64,000 bases of DNA from the NCBI RefSeq assembly GCF_040183065.1, contig NC_091131.1, positions 10,696,800 through 10,760,799 on the forward strand, written 5' to 3'. The notes under the pieces are model-generated. The model had not been told where the DNA came from. It saw only the letters and a program-made list of their open reading frames with translations, and searched no databases. The stretch is from Periplaneta americana. Lineage: Eukaryota; Arthropoda; Insecta; Blattodea; Blattidae. This document shows positions 21,691 to 34,649 of the stretch, one piece after another; the first letter of the stretch is position 1; each line of letters begins with the position of its first letter. The position numbers and the translations under genes were made by a program.

Positions 21691-24445
21691 GTTCAAATAT
21701 GTTTTAAAAACGTCTTTTTTTCTTACATTGCATATTAGTGTAGTCACATTTGTGCATAGACATTTGCATGTTCCAGGTTATTTTAGTTTGCCAAGTCACA
21801 CTTTCAAGTCCATGACTCAAGTTACGTAACCAGAAGTCGTTTGGTTTTAGCATAACATTTAGTCCCTTCTCTAAGGTCGTTATACTGTTCTTATGATATT
21901 GGTTCTTATGTATTACAAATGTACATTATATAATTAAGACAATGTTCTAAATGTGGTTGTGATGAATTGCTGAACACTTCAGGATATAGCTGGTTTCTGC
22001 TGTACCTTTTATTTTTGTACTTGTATTACAAAGCTGAAATGCCCGTATACGTAGGTTTATTTCAATGTAAGAGAGTCTATCCATGCTTTTTTTTTTCCTT
22101 CTTTATTAATGATATTTGTCTTTTTTTCCAGTAACATTAAATAGCATTTAGTTTAGTTAAGGCTAAAGAATACTGTGTTCAAAATCATATATGTAGTAAT
22201 AACACATTCATTTTTTAATTTAATACTCAAATTCATAAATGATTATGTTTCCCCCATTCTGCTCTCATAAACTCGTACTCTAAAAGTAATGCTACGATAA
22301 TATTTTCTGTCACATTTTCCAAATACTAATCAGCATCTTATACGTGAATACTTTCTTTTCTCTGTCTTGTAATGAGATTTACTCAGATATGAATCATCTT
22401 ACATCTTTTATAATAGTTGTATACCGGCATGTGAAGGACATGAATAGGAATTTTTTTTTGAGGGTGTATGTCTACTTGAAAATTAAGAAAAAAAAATCTC
22501 GACACTTTACATAATTTATAGTTTTCAAACTATAAAACAGTTATTGAGCATGAACTGAAAATATCTTTTGTACAAAATAACGTTTTACCTTCGGCATACG
22601 TGACTGTTGTATTAGGAATTTTGATAGAGAATAGAATTCCCTTTCAACCAAGCAATCTCTCAAACAGAACTTTAATGTGCGCTAGATAGTTCTAACAAAT
22701 CTTCAAACTCCACTAGCAAATAACAGTACGAAACTGCTGTTTTGAATCTGGATTTAAAAATGGTTGCTGTTACGGTACAAATAAAATAGTAGTTAAATTT
22801 ATGTATTTGTGCTTTTTAAACGTGATCCCTTGCCAGCTTTAGTTATGATTTACAGACATTCGTTGGTTATAAATAATATTATAAGGTCAGTGTTTTATTT
22901 CAAGATCAGTAAGGAACATATGTGTAAGAATATATGTAATCATTCAAAATATTATGTAATCCGTGTTGTACATTTAAATTCACTTACTGAAGTACAAGCT
23001 GTCCTTTTGATATATGTGAAGAAGAGAAATGTAATGTATCCTTTATTCTGTTACGTGCATTGTATTATATCTTGCACATTAGTGAAAATCGTCTTACAAG
23101 GTTTTGTGTTACTTTCTCTTCATAGAATATCTAATAGTCTGCCGTGTCATAGCTGCTCCATGTAATCAATGGGTTTCTGTCAGTAGCGTTATTGTGTATT
23201 ATAATGTTTATACTGTGAGGTTGCTATGGCTACAATACAGGGAATAGTTGACTGTCAATCTCGCATCCTATACCAACAGTATTTAGAACAACAACAAAAT
23301 ATATTATATGATAAAAGCTGTTACGTTCAGATTTCTTGTATCTATTTTGACAGCATGGTGTAAGAAGGCAGTTTATCAAAGGCTGCAAAAGAAGTATTTC
23401 GTGATGCAGATTTCGTGAGATATCCCAAGGTTTCCTTGTGGAATGTAATAGAGACTTCATATCTGACCAATCTCTTGAACACAGAATAGATTTAAGAGGT
23501 AAAAAAGAACATTGAGTTGCTGAAATAGTAATATGCGTTACAAGAGCAGTATGTTGAAGTTTTCATGTTCGAGGAAAAGTTTGAAAAAGCGAAACGTAGT
23601 TGAGCTTTTTTAATTTCCGAGAATTGAAAGAAAACATACCGCTCATGTATTGTACATTATTTTGTGCGAAGATCATTTATTACATACCTGAAAGAGGAAT
23701 TTCTAATTAGTTGCAATGAAATCTCCATCTTGGTTTCTGTTCAATGACGGCAAATTTGCAAAACAAAAATATCTATCTTCAACATTGTTGCTTTAAAATA
23801 TTTTTTGTATTTACTATACTCCAGCAGGCCGTGATATACATCTGTCTTTTTTTTCCTCCAGTCTATAAATGCGAACTTAAAACAAACGGTAAGGTTATGT
23901 AAAGATTGATTTTTCATTTTAATATTTTAACAATATTATTTATATAACATATTGCAGTAATAACATCGGCAAGTTTAATTTTGCTGGTCAAGGAGATGTT
24001 TAGAAATGGAAAATATCTTTAATAATATATAATGGTGCTTGCATCACGAATGCAGTAACTTTAGTGGAGTTGTAGAGTTTACTTAATTTTTGCAAATATT
24101 TAAAAACAATAATTAACAGTGCAATTTAGGTGAAATTGCAGTGGTAAGTTTCCAATTTATAATTATTACTATATTGAACGTCTCTAAAAATAATATGTTA
24201 AAAGCCTAAAGCAGTAAAATCAATATGTCACTTAAGCAGTAAGAAGAGGGAAACTGTTATGTGTGTTAGGTTGGGAATACTGAATGTGGAATTTTAGACT
24301 TTCCGCGGATTGGTTTTGTGCAGAAACCAAGCAAATACGCACGATCTCGCACAAATGTATTTTGCCTTCAGACGAACAGAATTTGTTCTTGCTGACATAA
24401 AATTATAGTTTATACTTTGTTGAGTTTACAGTAACATATACAAAG
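21691..24445. other. AT-rich stretch, nothing recognised
   Basis: About 2.75 kb without a supported gene or repeat. The longest open frame (22809-23165) has no motif, no splice context and ordinary AT-rich composition, so I do not call it. Confidence 0.5.
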
Positions 24446-24462
24446 CATTATTATTGTTATTA

Positions 24463-24512
<50 letters not shown>
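24446..24512 (+). repeat. (TTA)n microsatellite
   Basis: ATT/TTA units with early TTG interruptions, then about 17 perfect units. Confidence 0.9.
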
Positions 24513-24877
24513 TGTGCATTTTTTACAAGTGTCTTACTTTGCTGTGTTATTGTAGTTCAGGTTTATTATTTATGAACGTGGAGAATAGACAATCATAGTC
24601 CACAGAAGCTTTTTATTCTTGTTGCTTATATCCGAACGAAATCTCTTCCAAACTTCTCTGTCTTCCTCTATTTTCTCCTTGTTATCTACTTCTAGCATTT
24701 CGCTAAGTCTCTTCCAATTAAAAGTATATATAAGAATATGATTTATTTTAGTGGTAAACATACCATGGAAAGTAGTTGTTTTTCTCACAGAATATGTCCA
24801 AAAATGCTTTACTTCATATATGATTTTGAACAGATATGTCATATTTTGTCTCAGTTAACCATGTTAGTAAGGTTATA

Positions 24878-25467
24878 CTAGGTGTTCAGTTCAAAATGTG
24901 TCATGGCTCGCTGTATGCCGTCATGTGGCTAGCCGATGAGCCTAGAGAATTCAATCTTCCTACACTTCCGCAGAGGTGTATAACCTATGAGGCAGAGAAG
25001 TTGCCTAGCAAGTATGGCGTTCATTCTGAAGAGTACATACCAATACGTACGGTAATGCCGGTAGTGGCAGGAATGTGAACTGTTTGGAAATACGTACTGT
25101 CGGGTTATGGGGAGAGGGTTAAGACGATTACTTACGTATTTGTTGACATTAACTTCGACGGTCAACATGGACACGGAGCATTTGATTTGTGTTGTGGAAT
25201 GTTACCATACGCAACCGATGATAATAAATACCCTGCGTACGACTTGCCGGCGCAAAACACAGTTCAAAAGAGGTTATGGTAGCACACAGACCGTACAGAC
25301 CACCAACTGTTGCCACGACGTTCAAGTTATACCGTACATGTTCTCAAGTTCAGATTGAAGAACGCCTTAAATAGTAGGCAACTTCTCTGACATATAAGCT
25401 GAAACTTGCTTCAAATCGGTGACCCAACAACAGTGACGTCATGACACATTTTGAAATGAACACCCAG
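24878..25467. mobile_element. TA-flanked MITE
   Basis: The left end CTAGGTGTTCAGTTC and the right end, reversed, CTGGGTGTTCATTTC continue as AAAATGTGTCATG on both sides. TA flanks both ends (24876-24877, 25468-25469). No transposase readable in 590 bp, although a second pair of shared words near the middle (TAGGCAACTTCTCTG at 25375-25389, CAGAGAAGTTGCCTA at 25000-25014) shows an inner inverted repeat. Confidence 0.75.
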
Positions 25468-26137
25468 TAGATCTACTTAGCTTATTATTATGTTCAGAAT
25501 GATATGGTATCAGGTGATACAAGGTAAAGATTTGTCCTTGAACAAACTATGAACTCTTTGTTCACTGTAAGCATGTTAAATAATCGTGTCTAGACTTTTA
25601 TTTACACTAGTCAACAACCCCATTTCTCCTCAGGCTATTTCCCCCCCCCCCTCCCCGTTTCTAATATTTTTCCCCAGTGTCATTACCTACTGCTGGTTAG
25701 CCTCTTGTGGCAGCCCCAGAAAGACGACTGCTGTGGTGGGATGTAGGTACTGAATGTAAATACTGTAATTCTAGTGAAGACCGTACCTTGTAAATACGTG
25801 ACGAAGAAGAAGGAGCAACTGATGGTACTACAATAATATTTAATACTGTCCCCCTCCCACAGTTGAACCCGAAGTGTCAAAGAAGCAAACTTGTAAATAT
25901 CGATAATAAGTGGTTGTTTCGAGTTGTTTGTAAAAAATAAATATGTGTAACACAAAAGTTGTTACTATACACATACCAAACTTATGGGATACCTTGCACC
26001 AACATAGGACTTCTTGTTTGTGAGATTTTTTATTTAGTTTATTTCATCTTTTAACGGCCTTCATCTACACAATGTGTATGCTTTTCAACAAATCTGTTCA
26101 TTGTGATAAGAGTAAACAGCTTTTATATAGGGATATT

Positions 26138-26385
26138 GAGGCGTTCAGAAGTCAACATGATTAACTCCTTTTCCAAAGATTTTGAGATATTCAAGGTTAA
26201 AGTTGAACACACACTATTAATTCTGTGATGTAGTCAAGAAGAATACTGCAGTCTGTGGGCTTTTTACTGAACTATAGAGCAAATCACATTGACCACTGAA
26301 AAAATGGTCAATTTAATACATTGCCAACTTATAAACTCTGAAATAACCAAAAGTGGAGTTAATCATGTTGACTTCTGAATGCCTC
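26138..26385. mobile_element. small MITE at the start of a tandem triplication
   Basis: About 35-bp inverted ends: left GAGGCGTTCAGAAGTCAACA, right TGTTGACTTCTGAATGCCTC. Its right-hand part is included in the 232-bp repeat unit that follows. Confidence 0.65.
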
Positions 26386-26936
26386 ATGTTGTGAAAAGTA
26401 AGGAAAAAAGTGTTTAACATTTAAATATGACTTAGGTTATAAATGTAACAAACCAGTACAAATTTATTAGAAGAATACTGCAGTCTGTGGGCTTTTTACT
26501 GAACTATGGAGCAAATGACATTGACCACTGAAAAAATGATCAATTTAATACATTGCCAACTTATAAACTCTGAAATAACCAAAAGTGGAGTTAATCATGT
26601 TGACTTCTGAATGCCTCATGTTGTGAAAAGTAAGGAAAAAAGTGTTTAACATTTAAATATGACTTAGGTTATAAATGTAACAAACCAGTACAAATTTATT
26701 AGAAGAATACTGCAGTCTGTGGGCTTTTTACTGAACTATGGAGCAAATGACATTGACCACTGAAAAAATGATCAATTTAATACATTGCCAACTTATAAAC
26801 TCTGAAATAACCAAAAGTGGAGTTAATCATGTTGACTTCTGAATGCCTCATGTTGTGAAAAGTAAGGAAAAAAGTGTTTAACATTTAAATATGACTTAGG
26901 TTATAAATGTAACATACCAGTACAATTTTATTACAA
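26241..26936 (+). repeat. 232-bp direct repeat, three copies
   Basis: Units start at 26241, 26473 and 26705 with GAATACTGCAGTCTGTGGGC. Copies 2 and 3 are almost identical; copy 1 differs at a few sites (ATAGAGCAAATCAC against ATGGAGCAAATGAC). The unit has no open frame of interest. Confidence 0.95.
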
Positions 26937-27124
26937 CTGGGAATAGATACAAATTCTTCTTTTTTTTTTCTGTGTTTATTTATTGTCTCCTTAACTTCTA
27001 GGTTATATTGCGACTCTGAACTTTATTGTTGGGTATGCACTGTTGTGCTGTGTTATTATTTTGTGGTAATTGGGATCCAGTCCAGCATTTGCCTGAATTT
27101 AACTGAAAATTAGTGGCATTCAAT

Positions 27125-27237
27125 TGAGGAAGACCACGGAAAAAATCTCGACCAGATTGGTCAGCACCAGGGATCGATCCTGGAATCTCTCGAATGCGAG
27201 TCTACTGCATTACCACAGAGCCATCTCGCTCGATTAT
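27125..27237 (-). repeat. tRNA-derived SINE fragment, family E
   Basis: The minus strand has an A-box-like TGGCTCTGTGGTAATGC and a B-box-like GGATCGATCCC, then TTTTTTCCGTGGTCTTCCTC, which parallels the segment after the tRNA-like head in SINE family A. It abuts the DNA transposon at 27242. Confidence 0.55.
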
Positions 27238-27241
27238 TGTA

Positions 27242-28148
27242 CAGGGTGGCACACGAAATGTCATACCATTTATTTTACACGTAACACCTATTGATTTGTA
27301 TTAAAGCTTTACAAAATTATACAGAATTAATAATTAGGATTTTGAATTTTATCTCTAATGCAGAATATGTTCCATATGACTGCCGTTTTGCCTCACAACC
27401 TCTTGCAACGAACCCTTACATTCGTCACCACTTTTCGACACAAGTCTTCAGATAGCGCATGGCACAACTCCACTAGAAGGGCTCTGAGCTGCACCACGTT
27501 TTCTGGCCTCCTTTGGTACACTTTCTCTTTTAGGAATCCCCATAAAAAGAAATCGCACGGATTAATGTCCGGGCTATGAGGCGGCCACATTTTGCCGCAC
27601 CCATGTCGATGTGACATCACACGAAGATCAAACATCTCTTGCAGGTAATCCAGAACGGTGTTTGCAGTGTGTGGACAGGCTCCATCCTGCATGAACCACT
27701 GTGTTTCCATAGGGAGACCTTTGCCATGAGATGGAGGATAAAACTGCTTTCCAACACGATTTTGTATCGAACTTGGTTGACAGTTTCATCAAAGAAAATT
27801 GGACTGATGATTCCGTGGCTCGAAATTGCGGCCCATACAGAAACTTTTGCCCCAAACATTTCTTTTTCATGCAGAATGCAAGGAGGTTCCCTCGCCCATA
27901 ATCGAACGTTTTGTTTACTCACAACACAGAATAACTTTCACCTTGTGTTCAACAGTCAACCGCCCGTTATCCACCATTTCACAAATTGATGTTTGTGCTC
28001 GTAGCTATGGTTACATCCAAACTGTGATGTTACCTATCGGATTTTCCATGAATTTTGGCATCCACTAGCGCAGTTAGAAACATCGAAACAACAATATTAA
28101 AATTTTTATGTGATAATTAAATGGTATGACATTTCGTGTGCCACCCTG
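27242..28148 (-). mobile_element. Tc1/mariner-superfamily transposon, decayed
   Basis: The inverted ends match for about 30 bp (CAGGGTGGCACACGAAATGT at the left, mirrored at the right). The left flank is TA; the right is CA. On the minus strand, transposase pieces read VSVWAAISSHGIISPIFF, WFMQDGACPHTANTVLDYL and WPPHSPDINPCDFFLWGFL. The aspartates of QDGA and PCD are 43 residues apart, longer than classical mariner. Frame breaks and a missing N-terminus show it is dead. A related N-terminal remnant lies at 54740-55095. Confidence 0.8.
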
Positions 28149-28511
28149 CATGTTGATTGGGTGCTGATATCAGAATACCAAGCTGTGCATTATCAACTTT
28201 TTTTTTGTTTTTTCAAAGTGAATCATTTTGTTCAAATTTGTGTATTTTGATATACAGTAAACCCATCCCTTGATTAACTGTTCTGCAGATTATTCATTGC
28301 CCTCCCCTCAAAAGAAAATGTGTCATTTTTTAAGAAGTATGAAGATTAGTCGTCTACTTTCTGAATCATGCTTACCCTGATCACATAACTTTGACAGACG
28401 TGTAACTTTGGTTCGGTTTTCTGCCAAAGTTAAATGCTTTCACTCCCTTTGCACTACTAAAAAAGTAACTTTGCACCCCCTCACATCCTTACTTGAATAT
28501 TTCTTAGTAAT

Positions 28512-28757
28512 TTTTTATTTTATTTTAGTAGGTTATTTTACGATGCTTCATCAACATCTTAGGTTATTTAGCAACTGAATGAGATGAAGGTGATAATGCC
28601 AGTGAAATGAGTTCGGGGTCCAACACCGAAAGTTACCCAGCATTTGCTCATATTGGGTTGAGGAAAACCCCCGGAAAAAACCTCAACCAGGTAACTTCGA
28701 ACCTGGGCCACCTGGTTTCGCGGTCAGACACACTAACCATTATGCCACAGGTGTTGA
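28512..28757 (-). mobile_element. SINE family A copy
   Basis: In minus orientation: tRNA-like head (CTGTGGCATAATGGTTAGTG, CCCAGGTTCGAAG), the GAGGTTTTTTCCGGGGGTTT block, the body, and an A/T-rich end TAAAATAACCTACTAAAATA. The stretch between the B box and the GTTACCTGG body is shortened compared with 47539-47799. Confidence 0.8.
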
Positions 28758-28759
28758 CT

Positions 28760-30110
28760 CTTAGTTAGTAATAAGCTTGAAATGAACATGGGAAGTTCAG
28801 ACAAAATTAACTGATTAGAAGTTATCTCGAATGGCACAGATATAATTAAGTCCATTATAATTGATAATACAAATTATTATTATTTTTTTTTTCGAGTAAA
28901 GGCTAATTTACAATAAACAAGTGAAGAACGTGAATGTGAAGATTTTTTATTCACAATAAACCGAGAACAGAAATGGCTGTGCATATCAATATGTATGTCA
29001 GTAACGATAAGTAAAGTCGAGATTACACAGTCTGATGTTATTTGTTTATAATTGACAAATGACATTCTTTCATGAGTACAAGCCAGTCAACATAAACACA
29101 GGTTAACCAACTTCGAAATTTAAGGCACGGAATATTGAAGAATTCAGTTCATGTGGTAGTCTGGTCATATATACACATAATATAAATATTGAAAGTGATT
29201 CTACTGAATTTCTGCATTGGTTATAAGCAAGGAATGGACAAGAAATTATGTCAAGGCCTCCTTGCTACAAAATACACGACGACCAAATAGCTTTTTGATG
29301 ACAACAGAATGAATCTAGTAGGCTGTTAAAACTTGGCCAAATCTCTTTTCCCATTCCGGGCTTCAGCACGCTTCTTGTTAATTGTGATTGCTCACATTTA
29401 AATACATTTATTTTTTAAAATTCCATTCTAGTTAATTATTAATTAATGTTCCATCCACTAAAATGGTTAAGGGCTCAAATAACCATTTTAGCTGACATGC
29501 CCTTTTAAACCACACTATCTGTCTATCCACTAAAATGGATATTTGAGGTTTTACAGTATTTGTTATAAAATATTTGTCATGAACGTAGAAAAATATTTAA
29601 TTTATTCTAATATTTCAAAAATCATTTCCTTTAGGGAAAAAAATAGACATTATCTTTTGATAAGGCTTTCTCCACTCCCAAGTTTATTTCAGATGATGTG
29701 TCGTTATTACATAATATGTTCTGGTATTGAGAAGTTTATATTGGAGTATTTCTGTTGATGCAAAATGTCTGAAGAACATGGCTTTCGATCTGTTAAGGTC
29801 TTGTGGCCTATTTCAATCTCAATAGAAACGAAATTATCTCATAAAATTTATGAATGATTCACAAGAGAAAATTCTGCAATAAATCAGAGTACGGTATACC
29901 AAATAGTCCAAAATATGCCCTTTTTGTAACAGAAGTATGATAACATTTAACTGATTTTAACAACTTGTTTAAAAATATGTGTTATTTTCTGAAAATTATT
30001 TTGGGTTAAATTTTTCCGTCTTGATCATTGTTTCATTCGAAATTCGTTTTAATTCAGAGAAACAAACAAGATACTGTTGTTGGTGTAAAGTTACGAGAGT
30101 CTTAATTGTT
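28760..30110. other. AT-rich stretch, nothing recognised
   Basis: No gene or mobile element was recognised. A small palindrome (CTAAAATGGTTA...TAACCATTTTAG) is at about 29457-29492 and may be a short MITE. Confidence 0.4.
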
Positions 30111-30116
30111 TTGCAG

Positions 30117-30281
30117 AAAAAATCCTTTGTGTTACAAATGTTTGTTTTGGAACAAATAATTTTGAAATTTCCGATGTTATGCCATCCCTTTCCCCTTCCT
30201 GGTGTTCCCAAACATATACATGTCACTGGGCAAGAAGTGGAAACGTTTGAAGAATTATTCCAGTTCTTACAACAACAATAA
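30117..30281 (+). CDS. possible terminal exon of an unrecognised gene
   Basis: An acceptor-like TTAATTGTTTTGCAG ends at 30116. From there a frame stays open for 54 codons and ends PLPGVPKHIHVTGQEVETF then EELFQFLQQQ and TAA. The ending reads like protein sequence (balanced charges, amphipathic close) and AATAAA overlaps the stop, followed by a GT-rich stretch as in a 3' end. No family recognised, no upstream partner exon found. An open frame on the opposite strand covers the same bases, so it may be chance. Confidence 0.25.
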   Translation, partial: KKSFVLQMFVLEQIILKFPMLCHPFPLPGVPKHIHVTGQEVETFEELFQFLQQQ

Positions 30282-30284
30282 ATC

Positions 30285-32115
30285 ATAGCATTGTGTGTTT
30301 GTATAGATGATGTGTGTGTTTGTGTGTAAGGTTGAAAGATGTCAGCGCTGTTTATGTGTGATAATTGTTATAATTATTTTTTTTTTGGTATCTCATAACG
30401 ATTATGGTATCATCGAATGGATTGCCAGCTATGATTAGTGGAAACAAAAGGCCTGTAATATAATGTAGCCTTTGATTTTTGGAAGTATAATATTGGAAGT
30501 CAAGTTTATGGAAATTTTTTTTATAAAACAATCTTTATGTATCAATAATGAATTATATTGTGTATATATAATCAATTATGTAAAAAAAAAAGAGAGATAT
30601 ATTGACAAAGAAGAAAGAGAATGTGGATAATATGTTTTTTTTATTAAGATTATTCTTTTCATACAAATACCGTACCTTTCACATCCTTCAGTATTGATAT
30701 TCTTGATTCCTGTTCCTTTAGGAAAAATTGGAACAAAACTCCTCTGATAGTTCAACTCGACACCCTCAACAAATACCGTTTTTGTGGATTTTCATTTTTG
30801 TATGTATCATGAAGACAACACACATTTTCGTATCATATATTTTATATGTCTACACCTCCAGTCTCTCTCAGTTTTCTAACAAGATAATGCACTTGTAGAT
30901 CAATGAAGAAAACAAGAAAATTCTTTGCAAACCTTTGTTCTTCTAAGGTAGAGTTGGTGAGTACGTGAAAAAGTAAGCATTGGCTGTTGTATAGTAAACC
31001 GAGAAATATTCATTCCAATAAGACGATCACCACAAAAAAAATGTTCGCACATACAGATTGTCAGATTCATGTGTCATCCGATGTCTTGTGTTTGTCCTAT
31101 GTTATCTTGTTACTGTCTCAGGCCTCGAGTTGTTCTTATATTAGTATTGCCATGCCATGCTTTAAGTTCAGAATCTATATATTATATAATTTGAACTGGT
31201 AATGCAAATTACGGGAAAACAGCTGAACGAATTTTAATAGATCACCCCTCATTTTGAAGCTTGGAACCCAAAGTTTTTCAGAAACATAGTAGTTTTCAGT
31301 GAAATATCAATTTTCCTACATTATTTTCCTATTTTCCAAGGTCCATCTTCAGTTTTGAGAATTAATTGCATTTCAACATGGCCATGATTTCAGAATAAAA
31401 CAAAACACACACTACAGTAAACAATAGCTATTACGCGAAGGCCATGACCTGCAGGATTGCTGATATATTTAGAGTTAAAATTCAATTGGTTATTAAAAAC
31501 TTCAAGACTTACTAAAAAATAATTTACAGGTCTGATTCTGCGGTGTGTAATTTCCTGAGTACAGCTGTATATTGGATATTGAAATCTACAAAACTTGAAG
31601 TAGTTTGATGACATTATTACCATTAGAAATGAAATATTATTATAGTTAATGCCATGATGTGACTGTTCTTCATTAATTATACATATTAATGTTATACTGA
31701 TGATATGAAAGTGAAAATGTTTTGGGGTTATATAAGTAGATATAGAGAATGTGTTAAATTAGATCTTCATTTCTATAATTTACATAAGGTAATAATATTG
31801 TTATTAAAAATCAAATATTTTTATAGTTATTAATCAAGTGGGGTTGGGTCTTTTTCATATATTTAATGGCGGTGTGGTGTAGATATTTATATGCGTCATT
31901 CTCTTTGGTATTGGCTCGAAAAAAGCGCAAAAATTACGGTTCCTAAGGAAAGACGATATTACTTACTAATAAAATAAGAGGCCTACAAGATTTTGTAGTC
32001 TCTCGATCATTTCAGCAAGATCTCTTAACAGGATAAAATGATTTTTCCCTCTACATTTCAAGCTCTACATGCAGCAGCTATACCAAAATGCCACGTCTAT
32101 TGTTTCAAAAGCATA
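30285..32115. other. AT-rich stretch without a supported gene
   Basis: Only short frames. The segment near 31206-31350 looks repeat-like by wording but has no second copy in the window. Confidence 0.4.
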
Positions 32116-32116
32116 G

Positions 32117-32420
32117 CATAGGGATGAAGTTACAGGAGAATGGAGAAAGTTACACAACACAGAACTGCAATCATTGTATTCTTCACCTGACATAATTAGG
32201 AACATTAAATCCAGACGTTTGAAATGGGCAGGACATGTAGCACATATGGGCGAATCCAGAAATGCATATAGTGTTAGATGGGAGAGCGGAGGGAAAAAGA
32301 CCTTTAGGGAGGCCGAGACGTAGATGAGAGGATAATATTAAAATGGATTTGAGGGAGGTGGCGTATGATGATAGAGACTGGATTAATCTTGCTCAGGATA
32401 GGAACCGATGGTGGGGTTCT
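32117..32420 (+). mobile_element. LINE family R, 3' coding fragment
   Basis: The sequence matches the copies at 35253-35886 and 62417-62790: GATGAAGTTACAGGAGAATG, the segment coding for K-W-A-GHVAHMGESRNAY, and the GAGGCCGAGACGTAGATG block. Frame is lost after GESRNAY. It breaks off at CGATGGTGGGGTT, before the usual 3' end. Confidence 0.8.
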
Positions 32421-32880
32421 ACAATCCACAATGACCTGAAATAGCTATTGCTTCACTCTCATGTGAAAAACCCATTGATCGCCCTGACATTGTTACTTGC
32501 GTTTTCGTGTTGAAACTCCAGATACATAAGATACATAGGTTCAAGAAAACGTATTTGGCATAAAAACCATTCAGAGGGAATATGTTTCATTATTATGGAA
32601 GCAAATAACTTTCAAAATGTCTGGTATTTTTCATTGAAAATAAATCTGAAAAATTTTTATTTGAATATCGAACTTAGTTTGCAGCATTGGCTAGTATAAT
32701 ATTCTGCAATAATAAAAAAAATGAACAGGAATTCGACTTCGGTTGCCATGGAAATATGTCCTTTCTGATAAAATATACAGTCCAGGCTGTGATAAAATGA
32801 CAGTGTGAATGAGTCCAATTCTATACACATGTAGGCTTATACATGACCTACTTGGAAGAGTTTATTATAATCCATGGGGG

Positions 32881-32881
32881 A

Positions 32882-32919
<38 letters not shown>
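32881..32919 (+). repeat. (ATT)n microsatellite
   Basis: About 13 ATT units. Confidence 0.9.
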
Positions 32920-32920
<1 letters not shown>

Positions 32921-33554
32921 ATCTCTAAGAAATGTCTTTTAGATTATTGAAATATAAATAATACAAATACATATAATGAGAAATTAAAGATTAAATAAAA
33001 GCACAACAACAAAAAAGAAAATACATTTTCCGCTCTCTTAAGGTTCCAAATACTATATTCGGAATATATTACAGTATACTGGTACATAATACTTATTGTT
33101 GTATTAAAAGAATTGTAACTGGCTCACACCCGAAAAATATGATCATATGCAAAGACTAAGAGGAAGCCAAAAAGTAGGAAAGATTTGGATTTGCAGTGAA
33201 AGATTTACACTTCGAATGAATGAGTGAATGAACCCGAAAAGCAAGATGCTTGAGATTGAGTGTGACAAATAATGTCTTACAAATCCATTCAAGCACTATT
33301 CTCCGTATCAGCTTTCTTTATAATATTGCAACAAACGTACGAATTTCATTATTTTCACTGAATAATGTCATTGTTCCATTTTATTTATAATCAAGGAAAC
33401 TAGTTGTTCTATTTTGTTTGTGACCACAAAATGCCTCATACTTCCATTTAACGAGGTGTTACTGTAATAATATTTCTTTCCTATGAGCACTTGAACCAGC
33501 TCTCATTTCGTAATGCAAGTTGCATGATGCCTTAGACCACAACACTATGGACAA

Positions 33555-34645
33555 CCAGGGCTGTGCAAAATACTGACATCCAAGTATTTCAAATACAAAT
33601 ACAAAATACTTCAAATAATTGTATTTGAAATACAAATACAAAATACTTTTAAAAAATTAACCAAAATAAATTTGTATTTCAAATACTCAAAATACATTTG
33701 TATTTCAAATACTCTATAAAATATATAGGCCTAAACAAATAAGAATATTGCTGAAAATCTAAAATATTATATTAACATTAAAAGTATTTTTACCTCGAAG
33801 TTTTATGTAAACACTGTAACTGAACTTCTTCCTTTTCCCAGTCAGCAATGAAATTATGCTACATATGAATAATTACTGCTCCCTTTGAAAACAAACAGTT
33901 CCTCAAATGTTCGTAAGATAAGGATCCCCTTGCTGGTGAATGAATAAATCCTGCAACACAGAACAGTCTTTCTACAGGCGTAGAGGAACACAAACTTGTA
34001 TTATATTTATAAAAGCTTGTTTCACTGTTGGGTAATTCTCTAGAGTGCACAGGGTTGTCCCTTTGCCATTGAAGAATTATATTAGCTCATACTCCACAGC
34101 AGACAACTTCTTTTGTTTTTGCTTTTCAAAGTCTGTTTTACTTGAGTTGAAAACATAAAAATTGTTTCATTGTCTTCATCGTCTGAACTGACCAAAGATG
34201 CAGCAGACAACTGCTCAGCTGATTTCACAACACATATTCTGTGTCCTCTTCTTATCACTTAGCAAGGAAATTTTAATGAATATTTCAAGACATCTGATTT
34301 AATTTCTGAGTATTTAAGTCTCCTAGACGCATTCCATAATGCTAAAATTTAGCAAGTATTGGGTGATGGATCCTTGAAGCTGTTGGATATTTCTTCATGG
34401 CATTAAGGAAATCAGTTGTGGCAAGAGAATTAAATGTAGGCTATGGCTAGCACAACTGAAATGAGTAGGCAAATAAGACAAAAATTCATTCTTCAAATCG
34501 AAATTCAAAACTTGAACAAGAAGAAGGAAAAAGTATTTTGAGTATTTGAAATACAAAATACATCAATTTTATGTATTTAAACATAAAATACTTTCGAAAA
34601 TCCTTACAAATTACAAAATACAAATGTATTTCAAATACATTCAGT
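33555..34645 (-). mobile_element. hAT transposon remnant with palindrome-rich termini
   Basis: Minus-strand frame 34050-33859 reads FYKYNTSLCSSTPVERLFCV then AGFIHSPARGSLSYEHLRNC, the hAT C-terminal dimerisation motif (P-V-E-R-L-F-S-x-A-G, then R-x-x-L-S). Both termini are built of repeats of GTATTTGAAATAC-like palindromes (about 33590-33715 and 34535-34640). The left edge may be CAGGGCTGTGCAAAATA at 33558. No target duplication was found. Confidence 0.65.
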
Positions 34646-34649
34646 TTGA

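Noticed and set aside
22809..23165. 118-codon open frame as a gene
   Set aside because: Ordinary AT-rich composition, no motif, no splice sites that fit, no neighbour.
24570..24842. LINE fragment on the minus strand
   Set aside because: The reading has a KRLSEMLEVDNKEKIEEDRE segment that looks like a retroelement C-terminus, but no diagnostic motif is present.
25620..25960. 3' UTR-like segment with AATAAA near 25936
   Set aside because: No coding exon upstream could be tied to it.
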